From NCBI GenBank assembly GCA_026391835.1, contig JAPLDF010000069.1, forward strand, positions 1-64,000: a DNA stretch of 64,000 nucleotides, in the 5' to 3' direction. Position numbers and translations under genes: made by a program. The notes under the pieces were generated by a model that saw nothing but the letters and a program-made list of their open reading frames with translations, was not told the DNA's origin and ran no database searches. Each line of letters opens with the position of its first letter. Positions within the stretch are counted from its first letter, which is position 1. Source of the stretch: Bacteroidota bacterium (GTDB taxonomy: Bacteria; Bacteroidota; Bacteroidia; Bacteroidales; FEN-979). Shown piece by piece: positions 25,426 through 34,115 of the stretch.

Positions 25426-26154
25426 TTAATCAACTTCAGAGTTTTTTACCTGCCCGCTTCTACCATGCCGGTGATGATGGCGGTGCCGGTGCCGGTTAGT
25501 GCCGTCATGGCTGCTCCTTGTGAGGTATATGATTGCCGGAATACCTGAGGCCAGCAGGGCAAAAGCACCGGCAATCATGGCTGCGTCCTGCGCGCCCAGC
25601 CTGGTTAACTGTGCTGTTTTTTGCATGACAAAGGCAAACATCCAGAAAAAGAGACAGAACAACAGGAAATAGAAAAGCATCTTGAATATGATCACATAGG
25701 ATCTTTTAACAAACCATTTCTGGCTCATGCGGATGTGAATGGCATTGAGCAGCCTGTGATAAAGCCAGACCATGGTTATGAGGATCAGGGCTTCATATAC
25801 GGCGCTCATAAATATCGCGTTACTTGTATCGGCGGTAAGGATGGCGATAAAATAGCGGTCCACCCATTGCCACACATAGATCATGGTCATGAGGAACATG
25901 AAAATGATAGAAAGGAGTATACCCCCTTTGAATTTCCAGATTTTTGAAATTGTCAGCGTGATGATTCCCAGCGCCCCGAATATTGGCGATAACACACCAA
26001 TATGCAGAAGCCTGGTGGTAACCAGTAAAAGGATGGCACCCGAAAAATAATAAACCGGTTCCAGGTATCCGGTTCGGGTGCGGTGGCCGGTATAAGGTTT
26101 TTGGGAGCGGTGGCGCGAGCGGTGAAGATGCGTCGTTGGGGTAGTTTCGGGCAT
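25426..26154 (-). CDS. multispanning membrane protein with His/Arg-rich ends
   Basis: The 242-residue protein has about five or six hydrophobic helices (roughly residues 33-50, 54-72, 77-97, 113-133, 153-176 and 188-210). The N-terminal 30 residues are rich in His, Arg and Thr, and the C-terminal 30 are extremely His/Arg-rich (DGTNRHRHRHHHRHGRSG). I do not recognise the family. The His clusters could bind metal or nucleic acid or be low-complexity drift. It follows the coiled-coil gene by 26 bp and is probably cotranscribed with it. Confidence 0.65.
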   Translation of the reverse strand: MPETTPTTHLHRSRHRSQKPYTGHRTRTGYLEPVYYFSGAILLLVTTRLLHIGVLSPIFGALGIITLTISKIWKFKGGILLSIIFMFLMTMIYVWQWVDRYFIAILTADTSNAIFMSAVYEALILITMVWLYHRLLNAIHIRMSQKWFVKRSYVIIFKMLFYFLLFCLFFWMFAFVMQKTAQLTRLGAQDAAMIAGAFALLASGIPAIIYLTRSSHDGTNRHRHRHHHRHGRSGQVKNSEVD

Positions 26155-26180
26155 AAATGGGGTAGTTTTTAGTAAAGTAG

Positions 26181-27176
26181 TTATAAATCAGGATCTTCCA
26201 ACCTGTTTTGCAATTCGTTTTTGCCAACTTCAAGGGTGTCGATCTGCCGGCGTTTTTGTTCAATGCCTCGGCGGGTTGAATTGATCCTTGCCTGCAGGCC
26301 GGTGATGACTTCCCTTTCCTTGCCTGCAGAAGCGGTAATTTCGAGCTGATCTTCCAGTTCTTTCAGGTATGACTCTTCTTTTTCCAGTGCCGTTTGAAGC
26401 TCGAATATGTCGACAGAAATCCGCGAAAGTGTGAATTGCATTTTTACTTCCCAGTTCTTTTTCTTGTGCCTGAAAAAATCATCCAGCCGTTTTCCCAGGA
26501 TGTCAAATGCAGTTTGCAGGCGGGAATAGAGCTCCTCGCGCTGGTCATGCACCATTTTGATCCCCCGGAACTCGGATTGTATTTTTTTCAGAAATTCCCT
26601 GGTTTCCTTATATTCATGTGTCTCTTCGGCTTGTTTGAGCCCTTTTTCAACGAGCGATTTCAACCGGGTGTAATTGTGCTGCGCCTCCTGGTCGAAGACC
26701 TTTCGTTCTTCATCCCTCCGGAGTTTGATCATACCAAAAGCATCCTGGAGACTGGCATAGAGTTCATCGCGGTGCTCACGGAGCAGCTTCGAACTTCTTA
26801 TGCGCCCCTGCAGGTCGAGCAATAAATCCCAGGTAGCCTTCATATCCTCCGAATCAACCGCCCTGCCTGCCGCATCGGCAACAACTGGTTTTAAATCGGC
26901 GTAGTTGGCAAATGCCTCATTTTCGAAATTAAGACGGTCTTCTTCAATTTTCCGGTTGATATTGGCAAAGGCCTCCTGCAGCCTGCCATAAAGTTCCTCA
27001 CGGTCTTCACGGCGAAGCCTCAACCCTTTGAAATGGTTTTGAACATCAATCAGGTGTCCTTTTGCGTCATGCAGGCTTTCGGCCTGGCTGGCATTTGCCA
27101 GGCCGGTTTCAAGGATTGACTTCAGGTTTTCATAGTTGAGCCGGGCTTCATCATCCGACCATTTTTCCGGTTCCAT
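26181..27176 (-). CDS. coiled-coil protein with three internal repeats
   Basis: The 331-residue protein has no signal peptide and is almost wholly helical and charged. About residues 10-80, 85-158 and 163-240 are three copies of a module of the form NY-x-LK...GL..A followed by REELY-x-RLQ-AF, spaced about 75 residues apart. This is reminiscent of DUF349-type repeats, though I am not certain. Residues 250-325 form a leucine-zipper-like coiled coil. It starts 11 bp after mrp. Function unknown; a scaffold or cytoskeletal role is possible. Confidence 0.7.
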   Translation of the reverse strand: MEPEKWSDDEARLNYENLKSILETGLANASQAESLHDAKGHLIDVQNHFKGLRLRREDREELYGRLQEAFANINRKIEEDRLNFENEAFANYADLKPVVADAAGRAVDSEDMKATWDLLLDLQGRIRSSKLLREHRDELYASLQDAFGMIKLRRDEERKVFDQEAQHNYTRLKSLVEKGLKQAEETHEYKETREFLKKIQSEFRGIKMVHDQREELYSRLQTAFDILGKRLDDFFRHKKKNWEVKMQFTLSRISVDIFELQTALEKEESYLKELEDQLEITASAGKEREVITGLQARINSTRRGIEQKRRQIDTLEVGKNELQNRLEDPDL

Positions 27177-27187
27177 AGAGGCAGGTT

Positions 27188-28279
27188 TTAAACAGACGCA
27201 CCAAAGATCTCCCTGATCGAATTGCTGATGGCAATCTGTTGCGCCACATTCTCCGACATTTTCAGGAAGGCAGCGGTTACAGGCGATTCATCATCCATTG
27301 AAACAGGAATCCCCGCATCACCCGAGTCGGCAATGGCAGAAACAATCGGGATCTGGCCGAGCAGCGGGATATTCAGTTCTTCAGCAAACTTTTTGCATCC
27401 TCCTTCGCCAAATATATGGTATTTTTTTTCGGGTGAATCAGGAGGGGAGAAATATGACATATTTTCAACCAGGCCAAGGATTGGGATGTTGATCTTGTCG
27501 TTGCGGAACATATCGGCCGCCTTGCGCACATCGGCAATGGCGACCTGTTGCGGCGTGCTGACGATGATGGCCCCGGTGAGCGGGAAATCCTGGATCAGCG
27601 TGAGGGGAATGTCGCCTGTGCCGGGAGGAAGGTCGATCACCATGTAGTCGAGGGCACCCCATTCGGCATCGGTAAAGAGCTGGCGCAGGGCCATGGACGC
27701 CATCGGACCACGCCAGATAAGCGCTTTGGATTGGTCGACAAAAAATCCGATCGACAATACCTTGATGCCGAATTTTTCGAAAGGATAAACGTAGGTTTTT
27801 CCATCTTTGTCGAACCCTTTCGGGCGCTCGCTGAGCATCCCGAACATCATCGGAATCGAAGGTCCGTAGATGTCGGCATCGATCAGTCCCACCTTCGCAC
27901 CGGTTTTGGCCAGCGTAATGGCGAGGTTTACTGCTACGGTGGATTTGCCAACGCCACCCTTGCCTGAACCTACCGCAATGATGTTCTTCACATCTTTGAG
28001 CATGGCATCGGCCTCCTTGCGGCGGGAGGTAACCCGGGATGTCATGTTGATCACGACTTCAACCGCCGGATCAACATACTGGTGGATCGCATCCACACAT
28101 GCCTGCCTGATCTGGTTTTTCAACGGACAGGCCGGTGTGGTCAATACAACATCGAAGGTTACTTTGTTGCCGCTGATGGCAATATTTTCAATCATATTCA
28201 GCGTGACCAGGTCCTTTTTCAGGTCCGGGTCATCTACATGCCTGAGGGCATCTGTTATCTGGGAATTATCTGGAGACAT
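27188..28279 (-). CDS. mrp: Mrp/NBP35 family iron-sulfur carrier ATPase
   Basis: P-loop ATPase thought to bind and deliver Fe-S clusters. An N-terminal DUF59/MIP18-like domain (about 1-85, VDDPDLKKDLVTLNMIE) precedes the ATPase with deviant Walker A GSGKGGVGKST, DADIYGPSIPMMFG and DLPPGTGDIPLTL. The paired CXXC of many homologues is not evident; only GEGGCKKFAEE carries a Cys in that region. Length 363 is normal. An array of GATTTAC repeats lies directly upstream. Confidence 0.93.
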   Translation of the reverse strand: MSPDNSQITDALRHVDDPDLKKDLVTLNMIENIAISGNKVTFDVVLTTPACPLKNQIRQACVDAIHQYVDPAVEVVINMTSRVTSRRKEADAMLKDVKNIIAVGSGKGGVGKSTVAVNLAITLAKTGAKVGLIDADIYGPSIPMMFGMLSERPKGFDKDGKTYVYPFEKFGIKVLSIGFFVDQSKALIWRGPMASMALRQLFTDAEWGALDYMVIDLPPGTGDIPLTLIQDFPLTGAIIVSTPQQVAIADVRKAADMFRNDKINIPILGLVENMSYFSPPDSPEKKYHIFGEGGCKKFAEELNIPLLGQIPIVSAIADSGDAGIPVSMDDESPVTAAFLKMSENVAQQIAISNSIREIFGASV

Positions 28280-28288
28280 TTTATTTTA

Positions 28289-28330
28289 GATTTACGATTT
28301 ACGATTTACGATTTACGATTTGCGATTTAC
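28289..28330 (+). repeat. heptamer array GATTTAC x6
   Basis: Six 7-bp units (fifth is GATTTGC) plus a partial seventh, followed by TTTTGAT/CATTTT-type units to about 28372. It fills the gap between the ATL gene and mrp. The reverse complement equals the ATCGTAA family found inside alaS and fcl. Confidence 0.9.
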
Positions 28331-28372
28331 GATTTTTGCACTTTGATTTTTCATTTTACATTTTGATTTTTT

Positions 28373-28720
28373 TTACAACTCTTTTCCCGGGTCCCAGAAA
28401 ACTTCGTCAAACCCGGTTACCTGGTCATTCATAACAGTGATGCCTTCGTTTTCGAGCAGTTGTTGCATGATTGCCGGACTGCCGAAATGGTACTTGCCTG
28501 TGAGGAGGCCGTTTCGGTTGACGACCCTGTGGGCAGGGATGTCGGTTACCCCGGTGTGGGAGGCGTTCATTGCCCAGCCCACCATCCTGGCCGAACCACG
28601 TGAGCCGAGGTATGCGGCGATTGCCCCGTAGGAGGTCACCCGGCCGAAAGGGATCAGCCGGACAACGGCAAAAACATTTTCGAAAAATGAACCGGAATCC
28701 TCTCTTTCTCCCCCTGCCAT
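28373..28720 (-). CDS. atl: alkyltransferase-like protein (ATL), catalytic Cys replaced
   Basis: This 115-residue product matches the C-terminal DNA-binding half of O6-methylguanine methyltransferase: FAVVRLIPFGRVTSYGAIAAYLG, ARMVGWAMNA. The active-site motif PCHR is PAHR here (IPAHRVVNRNG), so alkyl transfer is impossible. Such ATL proteins recognise alkylated guanine and pass it to nucleotide-excision repair. It shares one base with the end of the MerR gene, so they are an operon. Confidence 0.93.
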   Translation of the reverse strand: MAGGEREDSGSFFENVFAVVRLIPFGRVTSYGAIAAYLGSRGSARMVGWAMNASHTGVTDIPAHRVVNRNGLLTGKYHFGSPAIMQQLLENEGITVMNDQVTGFDEVFWDPGKEL

Positions 28721-29055
28721 TACATCTGCTCCTTGATTTCGAGCAGAAATCCCCTGATCCTGTTAAGCGAATCGATGGCCTCCACTTTGTTCACCACATC
28801 TTCCTTGTTGTCCTTAAGCTTGTCTTTGGCACCCTGGAGGGTGAACCCCCGCTCTTTTACCAGGTGGTATATGATGCGGAGATTATCGAGATCCGCCTGT
28901 GTGAACAAACGGTTCCCTTTTTTATTCTTCATCGGTTTCAGGACGTCAAATTCCTTTTCCCAAAACCGTATCAGTGAAGTGTTTACATCAAACAATTCGG
29001 CAACCTCGCCGATTGAATAATAAACCTTTTCAATTTTTTTAATTTTTCTCAGCAT
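28720..29055 (-). CDS. MerR family transcriptional regulator
   Basis: A 111-residue MerR-type winged helix: YYSIGEVAELFDVNTSLIRFWEKEF, then NRLFTQADLDNLRIIYHLVKE, then a short dimerisation helix. There is no effector domain and no metal-binding Cys pattern, as in the small MerR proteins common in Bacteroidota next to M23 peptidase genes. The effector is unknown. It follows the M23 gene by 10 bp and overlaps the ATL gene by 1 bp. Confidence 0.92.
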   Translation of the reverse strand: MLRKIKKIEKVYYSIGEVAELFDVNTSLIRFWEKEFDVLKPMKNKKGNRLFTQADLDNLRIIYHLVKERGFTLQGAKDKLKDNKEDVVNKVEAIDSLNRIRGFLLEIKEQM

Positions 29056-29065
29056 CTGAAAAATA

Positions 29066-30043
29066 CTAATCCATGGTTTGTGAAGGACGGGCGGAAAGTT
29101 CCAGCATCATCTGGAACTCTTCGGGCGTAAGATCGTTGAAAAAGAAATAGATCGGGTTCACCGGCACGCCGTTTTTCCTCACTTCATAATGCAGGTGAGG
29201 CGAGGTTGATTTTCCTGTATTTCCAACATAACCAATGATCTGTCCACGTAAAATTTTCTGCCCGGGTTTGACGAATATTCTTGAAAGATGGGCATAAACG
29301 GTACGGTAATTATACCCGTGATCGATCCTGATCTCATTTCCGTAGCCACCCTCCACATCTCGTCCTGCATCGGTGACAGTTCCATTCCCGGTAGCATACA
29401 CCTCGGTGCCGATCGTGGCCGAAAAATCCATCCCTTCATGAAACTTCCTGACTTTGTAGAACGGGTCCATCCTGGCACCGAAGTAGGAACCAACCCGCTT
29501 AAGGTCCTTATTATTTACCGGCTGGATCGCCGGGATGGATACCAGCATCTTCTCCTTGTTCTTTGCAAGGTTGAACACATCATCAAACGATTTTGACTGG
29601 ACATACAGTTTCCCCAGGATGCGGTCCATGTTTTTTTCAGTCTCGATGATCAGGTCCGAATTGGAATATCCTTTCATGGCCTCATACCGGTCGATGCCGC
29701 CAATGCCCGCAGAACGGATGGCGTTTGGGATTGGTTCCGCCTCAAAAATCACCCGGTAGATATTGTCGTCCCTGTCCTGGAGATCGGCCAGGATCGTGGT
29801 TACTTTGTCAAGCTGGTCATTCAGTATCTGGTACTGCAGCTTCATCTGGTCGATTTCGCGCTTTTGCGCTTTCTCCTTGGGCGAATCCAGGAAATTGTAG
29901 GCAATTACCAGCACCACGGCGGCAAATACAACCCCGGTCGACAGGTGGGAGAAAAAATACAGCAATCGCTTTCGCATTGTTGTATGCACCCGGTCGAAGG
30001 TTAAAGACTTTTTATTGAATTTGTACTTTACCTTGCTCATCAA
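29066..30043 (-). CDS. M23 family cell-wall metallopeptidase, membrane-anchored
   Basis: A single N-terminal membrane helix (about residues 33-50), a coiled coil (about 55-90), then a linker and a LytM domain (about 185-300). The zinc site is shown by HEGMDFSA (His and Asp) and HLHYEVRKNG, with NEIRIDHGYNYRTVYAHL between. It would cut peptidoglycan cross-links or activate an amidase in the periplasm. The Bacteroidota -7 box at 30087-30094 drives it, back-to-back with alaS. Confidence 0.92.
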   Translation of the reverse strand: MMSKVKYKFNKKSLTFDRVHTTMRKRLLYFFSHLSTGVVFAAVVLVIAYNFLDSPKEKAQKREIDQMKLQYQILNDQLDKVTTILADLQDRDDNIYRVIFEAEPIPNAIRSAGIGGIDRYEAMKGYSNSDLIIETEKNMDRILGKLYVQSKSFDDVFNLAKNKEKMLVSIPAIQPVNNKDLKRVGSYFGARMDPFYKVRKFHEGMDFSATIGTEVYATGNGTVTDAGRDVEGGYGNEIRIDHGYNYRTVYAHLSRIFVKPGQKILRGQIIGYVGNTGKSTSPHLHYEVRKNGVPVNPIYFFFNDLTPEEFQMMLELSARPSQTMD

Positions 30044-30086
30044 CAGGTAAATAAGGAATTATTCAAAACAGGTAAGCTAACAGCTA

Positions 30087-30094
30087 CAAAATTA
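30087..30094 (-). promoter_or_regulatory. -7 box (TAATTTTG) of the M23 operon
   Basis: TAATTTTG on the minus strand, 44-51 bp before the M23 start, in the divergent gap with alaS. Confidence 0.6.
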
Positions 30095-30104
30095 AGTAAA
30101 TAAT

Positions 30105-30112
30105 TAACTTTG
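30105..30112 (+). promoter_or_regulatory. -7 box (TAACTTTG) of alaS
   Basis: TAACTTTGC on the plus strand, 64 bp before the alaS ATG. Confidence 0.6.
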
Positions 30113-30175
30113 CAGCCGTTTTCGCTTTTTAAAAATTGTTAAAGATTGTTAATGAGTTGTTAATATTATAATTAG

Positions 30176-32845
30176 ATGAACAGTACAGATATAAGGCAGG
30201 CCTTCCTCGATTTCTTTGAATCGAAACAACATGCAATTGTTCCCTCCGCGCCCATGGTGGTCAAGAATGACCCGACGCTGATGTTTACCAATGCAGGCAT
30301 GAACCAGTTTAAAGATATCTTCCTTGGCAACCAGGAAGGGAAATTCAAACGCGTGGCAGATACGCAGAAATGCCTGCGTGTTTCGGGCAAACACAACGAT
30401 CTTGAAGAAGTTGGCCACGACACCTACCACCATACCATGTTTGAAATGCTTGGAAACTGGTCGTTCGGCGATTACTTCAAAAAAGAGGCGATTGCCTGGG
30501 GCTGGGAACTGCTCACCGGGGTGTTGAAAATAGACAGGGAGTGCCTGTATGTAACAATATTTGAAGGGGACGACAAGGAAGGGCTTGCCAGGGACCATGA
30601 AGCTTTTGAATTCTGGAAGCAGCACCTTCCCGAAGAGCGGATCCTGCTGGGATCAAAAAAGGATAACTTCTGGGAGATGGGTGATACCGGGCCATGCGGA
30701 CCATGCTCGGAGATACATGCCGACATACGCTCCGATGCTGAAAAGTCAAGGGTTCCAGGGAAAGACCTGGTGAATAAGGGAGATCCCCATGTAATTGAAA
30801 TCTGGAACCTCGTGTTCATCCAGTTCAACCGTTTGTCGGGCGGGCAGCTCGTGGAACTTCCGGCGAAACATGTTGATACGGGTATGGGTTTTGAACGGCT
30901 CTGCATGGTGTTGCAGGGAACAAAGTCAAATTACGACACCGATATTTTCCAGCCCATCATCCAGGTACTGGCAATGAAAGCCGGCGTCCTTTACGGGAAA
31001 GAGGTAAAAGCCGACATCGCCATGCGTGTGATTGCCGACCACCTCAGGGCCATTGCCTTCGCGATTGCCGACGGGCAGCTTCCTTCGAATGTCAAAGCCG
31101 GGTATGTCATCCGGCGCATTTTACGCCGTGCTGTCCGGTACGGATATGCCTTCCTCGGGTTCAGGGAACCCTTTATCCATGAATTGATCCCGGTGCTGAT
31201 TTCACAGATGGGACAGGTTTTTCCTGAACTTGTAGCACAAAAAGATCTGATCACCAATGTGATCCGTGAAGAGGAGGCCGCCTTCCTCCGCACCCTTGCA
31301 ACCGGGATCCAGCGCTTTAACGCTTATATTGAATCTCATGCATCTGAAACGGGAAACGATGTGGATGACAATCGTAAATCGTCAATCGTAAATCGTACAT
31401 CAATCGGCGGTACTTTTGCCTTTGAGCTCTTCGACACCTTTGGCTTTCCCATCGACCTGACGGAACTCATGGCTAGGGAGATCGGCTGGACGGTCGATAT
31501 GGAAGGATTTTCCAAAGGCCTTGAGGCGCAGAAAGCCCGTTCGCGCCAGGATGCCGTTGTTGACACCTCCGACTGGGTAACCCTGGTCGGCGATGCGGGA
31601 ATGCCTGAATTCCTGGGCTATGATCAGCTTGAGGCCGGCACATTGATTACCAGGTACCGGAAGGTGGTAAGCAAGGGAGATGAACTTTTCCACATCATCC
31701 TGGCCAGGACACCGTTTTATGCCGAATCGGGCGGACAGGTTGGTGATTCGGGCTGGCTGATCTCAGGAGACGAAAACATTGAGATCATCGACACGGTAAA
31801 AGAAAACGAACTCATCATCCACCTGGCAAAAGCACTGCCACGGGATCCCGGGAAGCCTGTTGTTGCCCGCGTTGATGCAGGAAAACGCAAAAACACCGAA
31901 AACAACCACTCTGCAACGCACCTCATGCACGCGGCACTGCGCACTGTGCTCGGGAAACATGTTGAACAAAAAGGTTCGCTGGTTGATGAAAACCGGCTCC
32001 GGTTCGATTTTACCCACTTTGCCAAACTCACCAGGGAGGAAATCTCAAAGGTTGAAGCGCTTGTAAATGCAAAAATCCGCGAAAACATCCTGCTGAAGGA
32101 AGAGCGCTCCATCCCGGTTGCCGAGGCCAGGGCAATGGGGGCGATGGCCCTGTTCGGCGAGAAATACGGCGATCATGTGCGTGTCATCACATTTGATCCG
32201 GGCTATTCAATTGAATTGTGCGGCGGGACCCATGTTCCGGCCACCGGGCAGATCGGCCAGTTTAAAATCATTTCAGAAGGGGCCATTGCCGCCGGTATCA
32301 GGCGTATCGAGGCCATTACAGCAGGAAAAGCTGAAGAATACTGGAATTCACGGGAGCTTCTCATTGACGAGATCAGTGAAATGCTGAAGAACCCGAAAGA
32401 ACTGCTGAAAGGGGTTTCGAACCTGCTCAACGAGAACCTTGAACTGAAGAAACAGGTCGCTGAACTTGGCAAGTTGAAAGTACAGCAGCTCAAGGAAGAA
32501 CTTACCGCCAGGGTGCAACATTACAACGGGATCAACTTCCTGACGACCATGGTCGACCTGGATGCCGAAACGGTGAAAAATCTCGCTTACGAACTGAATG
32601 CATCCATTCCTGACCTTTTTCAGGTACTGGCTACCGAATCGGAAGGAAAGGCAACATTGCTGGTGATGCTCGCCGACAACCTGGTAAAGGAACGCAAACT
32701 CAATGCAGGCAATATCATCCGCGAACTTGCCAAAGAGATCCAGGGAGGTGGCGGCGGGCAGCCGCATATTGCAACTGCGGGAGGGAAAAATCTGGCAGGG
32801 ATACCTGCTGCTCTCGAGAGGGCAAAGGGTTTTGTGACGGCTTAA
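30176..32845 (+). CDS. alaS: alanine--tRNA ligase
   Basis: Charges tRNA-Ala. The class II catalytic core begins at residue 1 (RQAFLDFFESKQH, NDPTLMFTNAGMNQFKD), followed by the editing domain with HSATHLMHAALR, then CGGTHVPATGQIG, and a C-terminal coiled coil and GGGGG-type tail (GGGGGQPHIATAGGK). Total 889 residues, about 10-20 longer than usual. The extra length includes a heptamer-repeat insertion at 31371-31398 that encodes NRKSSIVNRTS in the variable loop before GGTFAFELFDTFGFPIDLTE. A weak terminator-like hairpin (TCGGG/CCCGA) follows the gene. Confidence 0.97.
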   Translation: MNSTDIRQAFLDFFESKQHAIVPSAPMVVKNDPTLMFTNAGMNQFKDIFLGNQEGKFKRVADTQKCLRVSGKHNDLEEVGHDTYHHTMFEMLGNWSFGDYFKKEAIAWGWELLTGVLKIDRECLYVTIFEGDDKEGLARDHEAFEFWKQHLPEERILLGSKKDNFWEMGDTGPCGPCSEIHADIRSDAEKSRVPGKDLVNKGDPHVIEIWNLVFIQFNRLSGGQLVELPAKHVDTGMGFERLCMVLQGTKSNYDTDIFQPIIQVLAMKAGVLYGKEVKADIAMRVIADHLRAIAFAIADGQLPSNVKAGYVIRRILRRAVRYGYAFLGFREPFIHELIPVLISQMGQVFPELVAQKDLITNVIREEEAAFLRTLATGIQRFNAYIESHASETGNDVDDNRKSSIVNRTSIGGTFAFELFDTFGFPIDLTELMAREIGWTVDMEGFSKGLEAQKARSRQDAVVDTSDWVTLVGDAGMPEFLGYDQLEAGTLITRYRKVVSKGDELFHIILARTPFYAESGGQVGDSGWLISGDENIEIIDTVKENELIIHLAKALPRDPGKPVVARVDAGKRKNTENNHSATHLMHAALRTVLGKHVEQKGSLVDENRLRFDFTHFAKLTREEISKVEALVNAKIRENILLKEERSIPVAEARAMGAMALFGEKYGDHVRVITFDPGYSIELCGGTHVPATGQIGQFKIISEGAIAAGIRRIEAITAGKAEEYWNSRELLIDEISEMLKNPKELLKGVSNLLNENLELKKQVAELGKLKVQQLKEELTARVQHYNGINFLTTMVDLDAETVKNLAYELNASIPDLFQVLATESEGKATLLVMLADNLVKERKLNAGNIIRELAKEIQGGGGGQPHIATAGGKNLAGIPAALERAKGFVTA
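31371..31398 (+). repeat. in-frame heptamer repeat ATCGTNN x4 inside alaS
   Basis: Units ATCGTAA, ATCGTCA, ATCGTAA and ATCGTAC, then ATCAATCGG. They are in frame with AlaS and encode SSIVNR. The same family fills intergenic gaps at 6738, 18835 and 28289 and sits inside fcl at 50027. Confidence 0.9.
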
Positions 32846-32873
32846 AAAAGTCGGGCTGCTAACCCGAATTTTG

Positions 32874-32881
32874 TATCTTTG
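32874..32881 (+). promoter_or_regulatory. -7 box (TATCTTTG) of the ricT-gldH-PBP1A-mutS2 run
   Basis: TATCTTTGTAAGG directly after the alaS terminator-like hairpin and 12 bp before the ricT ATG. Confidence 0.7.
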
Positions 32882-32893
32882 TAAGGTTTTTTA

Positions 32894-34090
32894 ATGGATA
32901 TGGAGCACAACGAGAGCATACCGGTCGAGCCCGGGGAAACACAACCACCGGAAGTAACGTTCGAGGAGACTGATATTTTTGAGTTCAGGCAGGAGAAGTT
33001 GCCTGATAACCCGTTTTTAAGCCGTGGTTGCTGCCAGTCCCCAAAACTCTATCATAAAAACGAAACGGTTTTCCAGCATCGTTGCAGTAAATTTGACTCC
33101 CACGACTGGTTGAAAGACATTCCCGTTGCCCCGGACATGGCTGCCACCGATGTGATTGAAGTGAGGTTTAAAAACAGCCGTAAAGACTACTTCCGCACCC
33201 CGCCTGATCTTGAGTTGCTGATAGGAGACATTGTTGCCGTGGAAGCCTCCCCCGGTCACGATATCGGCATTGTGAGCATGGTAGGAGAGATGGTACGGTT
33301 CCAGCTGCACAGGAAACATTTGCAGGCATCCTCCGACGATATTAAAAAAGTATACAGGAAAGCCCGCCTGACCGACATTGAAAAATGGATCACCTCGGTG
33401 GAAATGGAAATATCAACCATGTTCCGTGCACGCGGCATCGCCGACAATCTTGGCCTGATGATGAAGATCAACGATGTTGAGATCCAGGGGGATAATACAA
33501 AGGCGATCTTTTATTATACCGCCGAAGACCGTGTTGATTTCAGGGAGCTGATCAAACTTCTTGCCGAGGAGTTCAAAGTCCGCATCGAAATGCGGCAGAT
33601 CGGGGCAAGACAGGAAGCCAGCCGCCTCGGCGGGATCGGATCCTGCGGCAGGGAACTCTGCTGCGCAACCTGGATGAGCGATTTCAAATCGGTGACCACA
33701 AATGCGGCAAGGGTCCAGCAACTTTCATTGAACCCGCAGAAACTGGCAGGCCAGTGCGGAAAACTCAAATGTTGTCTGAATTATGAATACGACACCTATG
33801 TGGACGCCTTAAAAGGGATGCCGAACACCGAGTTGCGTTTAAAAACCAAGCGTGGCGAAGCCGTTCATCAAAAAACCGACATATTCCAGAAGATGCTCTG
33901 GTATTCCTACATCAATGATCTTGGAAACCTGATCCCGATCCCGGTCGACCAGGTCCATCTCATCATCGAAGAAAATAAAAAGGGGAATAGTCCTGAAAAG
34001 CTCGAAGATTTTTCAAAACCTATTGAGAAAAAAACAGCATTCGAAAGTGGTGCCGTTCAGGATGATCTCACCCGCTTTGACCATTTATAA
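32894..34090 (+). CDS. ricT: PSP1-domain protein RicT
   Basis: Homologue of the RicT/YaaT subunit of the Ric complex, which carries Fe-S clusters in firmicutes. The central PSP1 domain (about residues 90-300) has the Cys-rich signature GIGSCGRELCCATWMSDF and GQCGKLKCCLNYEYDTY. Extra N-terminal Cys occur in SRGCCQSPKLYHK. The 398-residue length, with N- and C-terminal extensions, is typical of Bacteroidota. It heads a run with gldH and the PBP1A gene, a conserved order in this phylum. Confidence 0.92.
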   Translation: MDMEHNESIPVEPGETQPPEVTFEETDIFEFRQEKLPDNPFLSRGCCQSPKLYHKNETVFQHRCSKFDSHDWLKDIPVAPDMAATDVIEVRFKNSRKDYFRTPPDLELLIGDIVAVEASPGHDIGIVSMVGEMVRFQLHRKHLQASSDDIKKVYRKARLTDIEKWITSVEMEISTMFRARGIADNLGLMMKINDVEIQGDNTKAIFYYTAEDRVDFRELIKLLAEEFKVRIEMRQIGARQEASRLGGIGSCGRELCCATWMSDFKSVTTNAARVQQLSLNPQKLAGQCGKLKCCLNYEYDTYVDALKGMPNTELRLKTKRGEAVHQKTDIFQKMLWYSYINDLGNLIPIPVDQVHLIIEENKKGNSPEKLEDFSKPIEKKTAFESGAVQDDLTRFDHL

Positions 34091-34115
34091 ACTTTTCATT
34101 GCAACCTGTTGAGTT

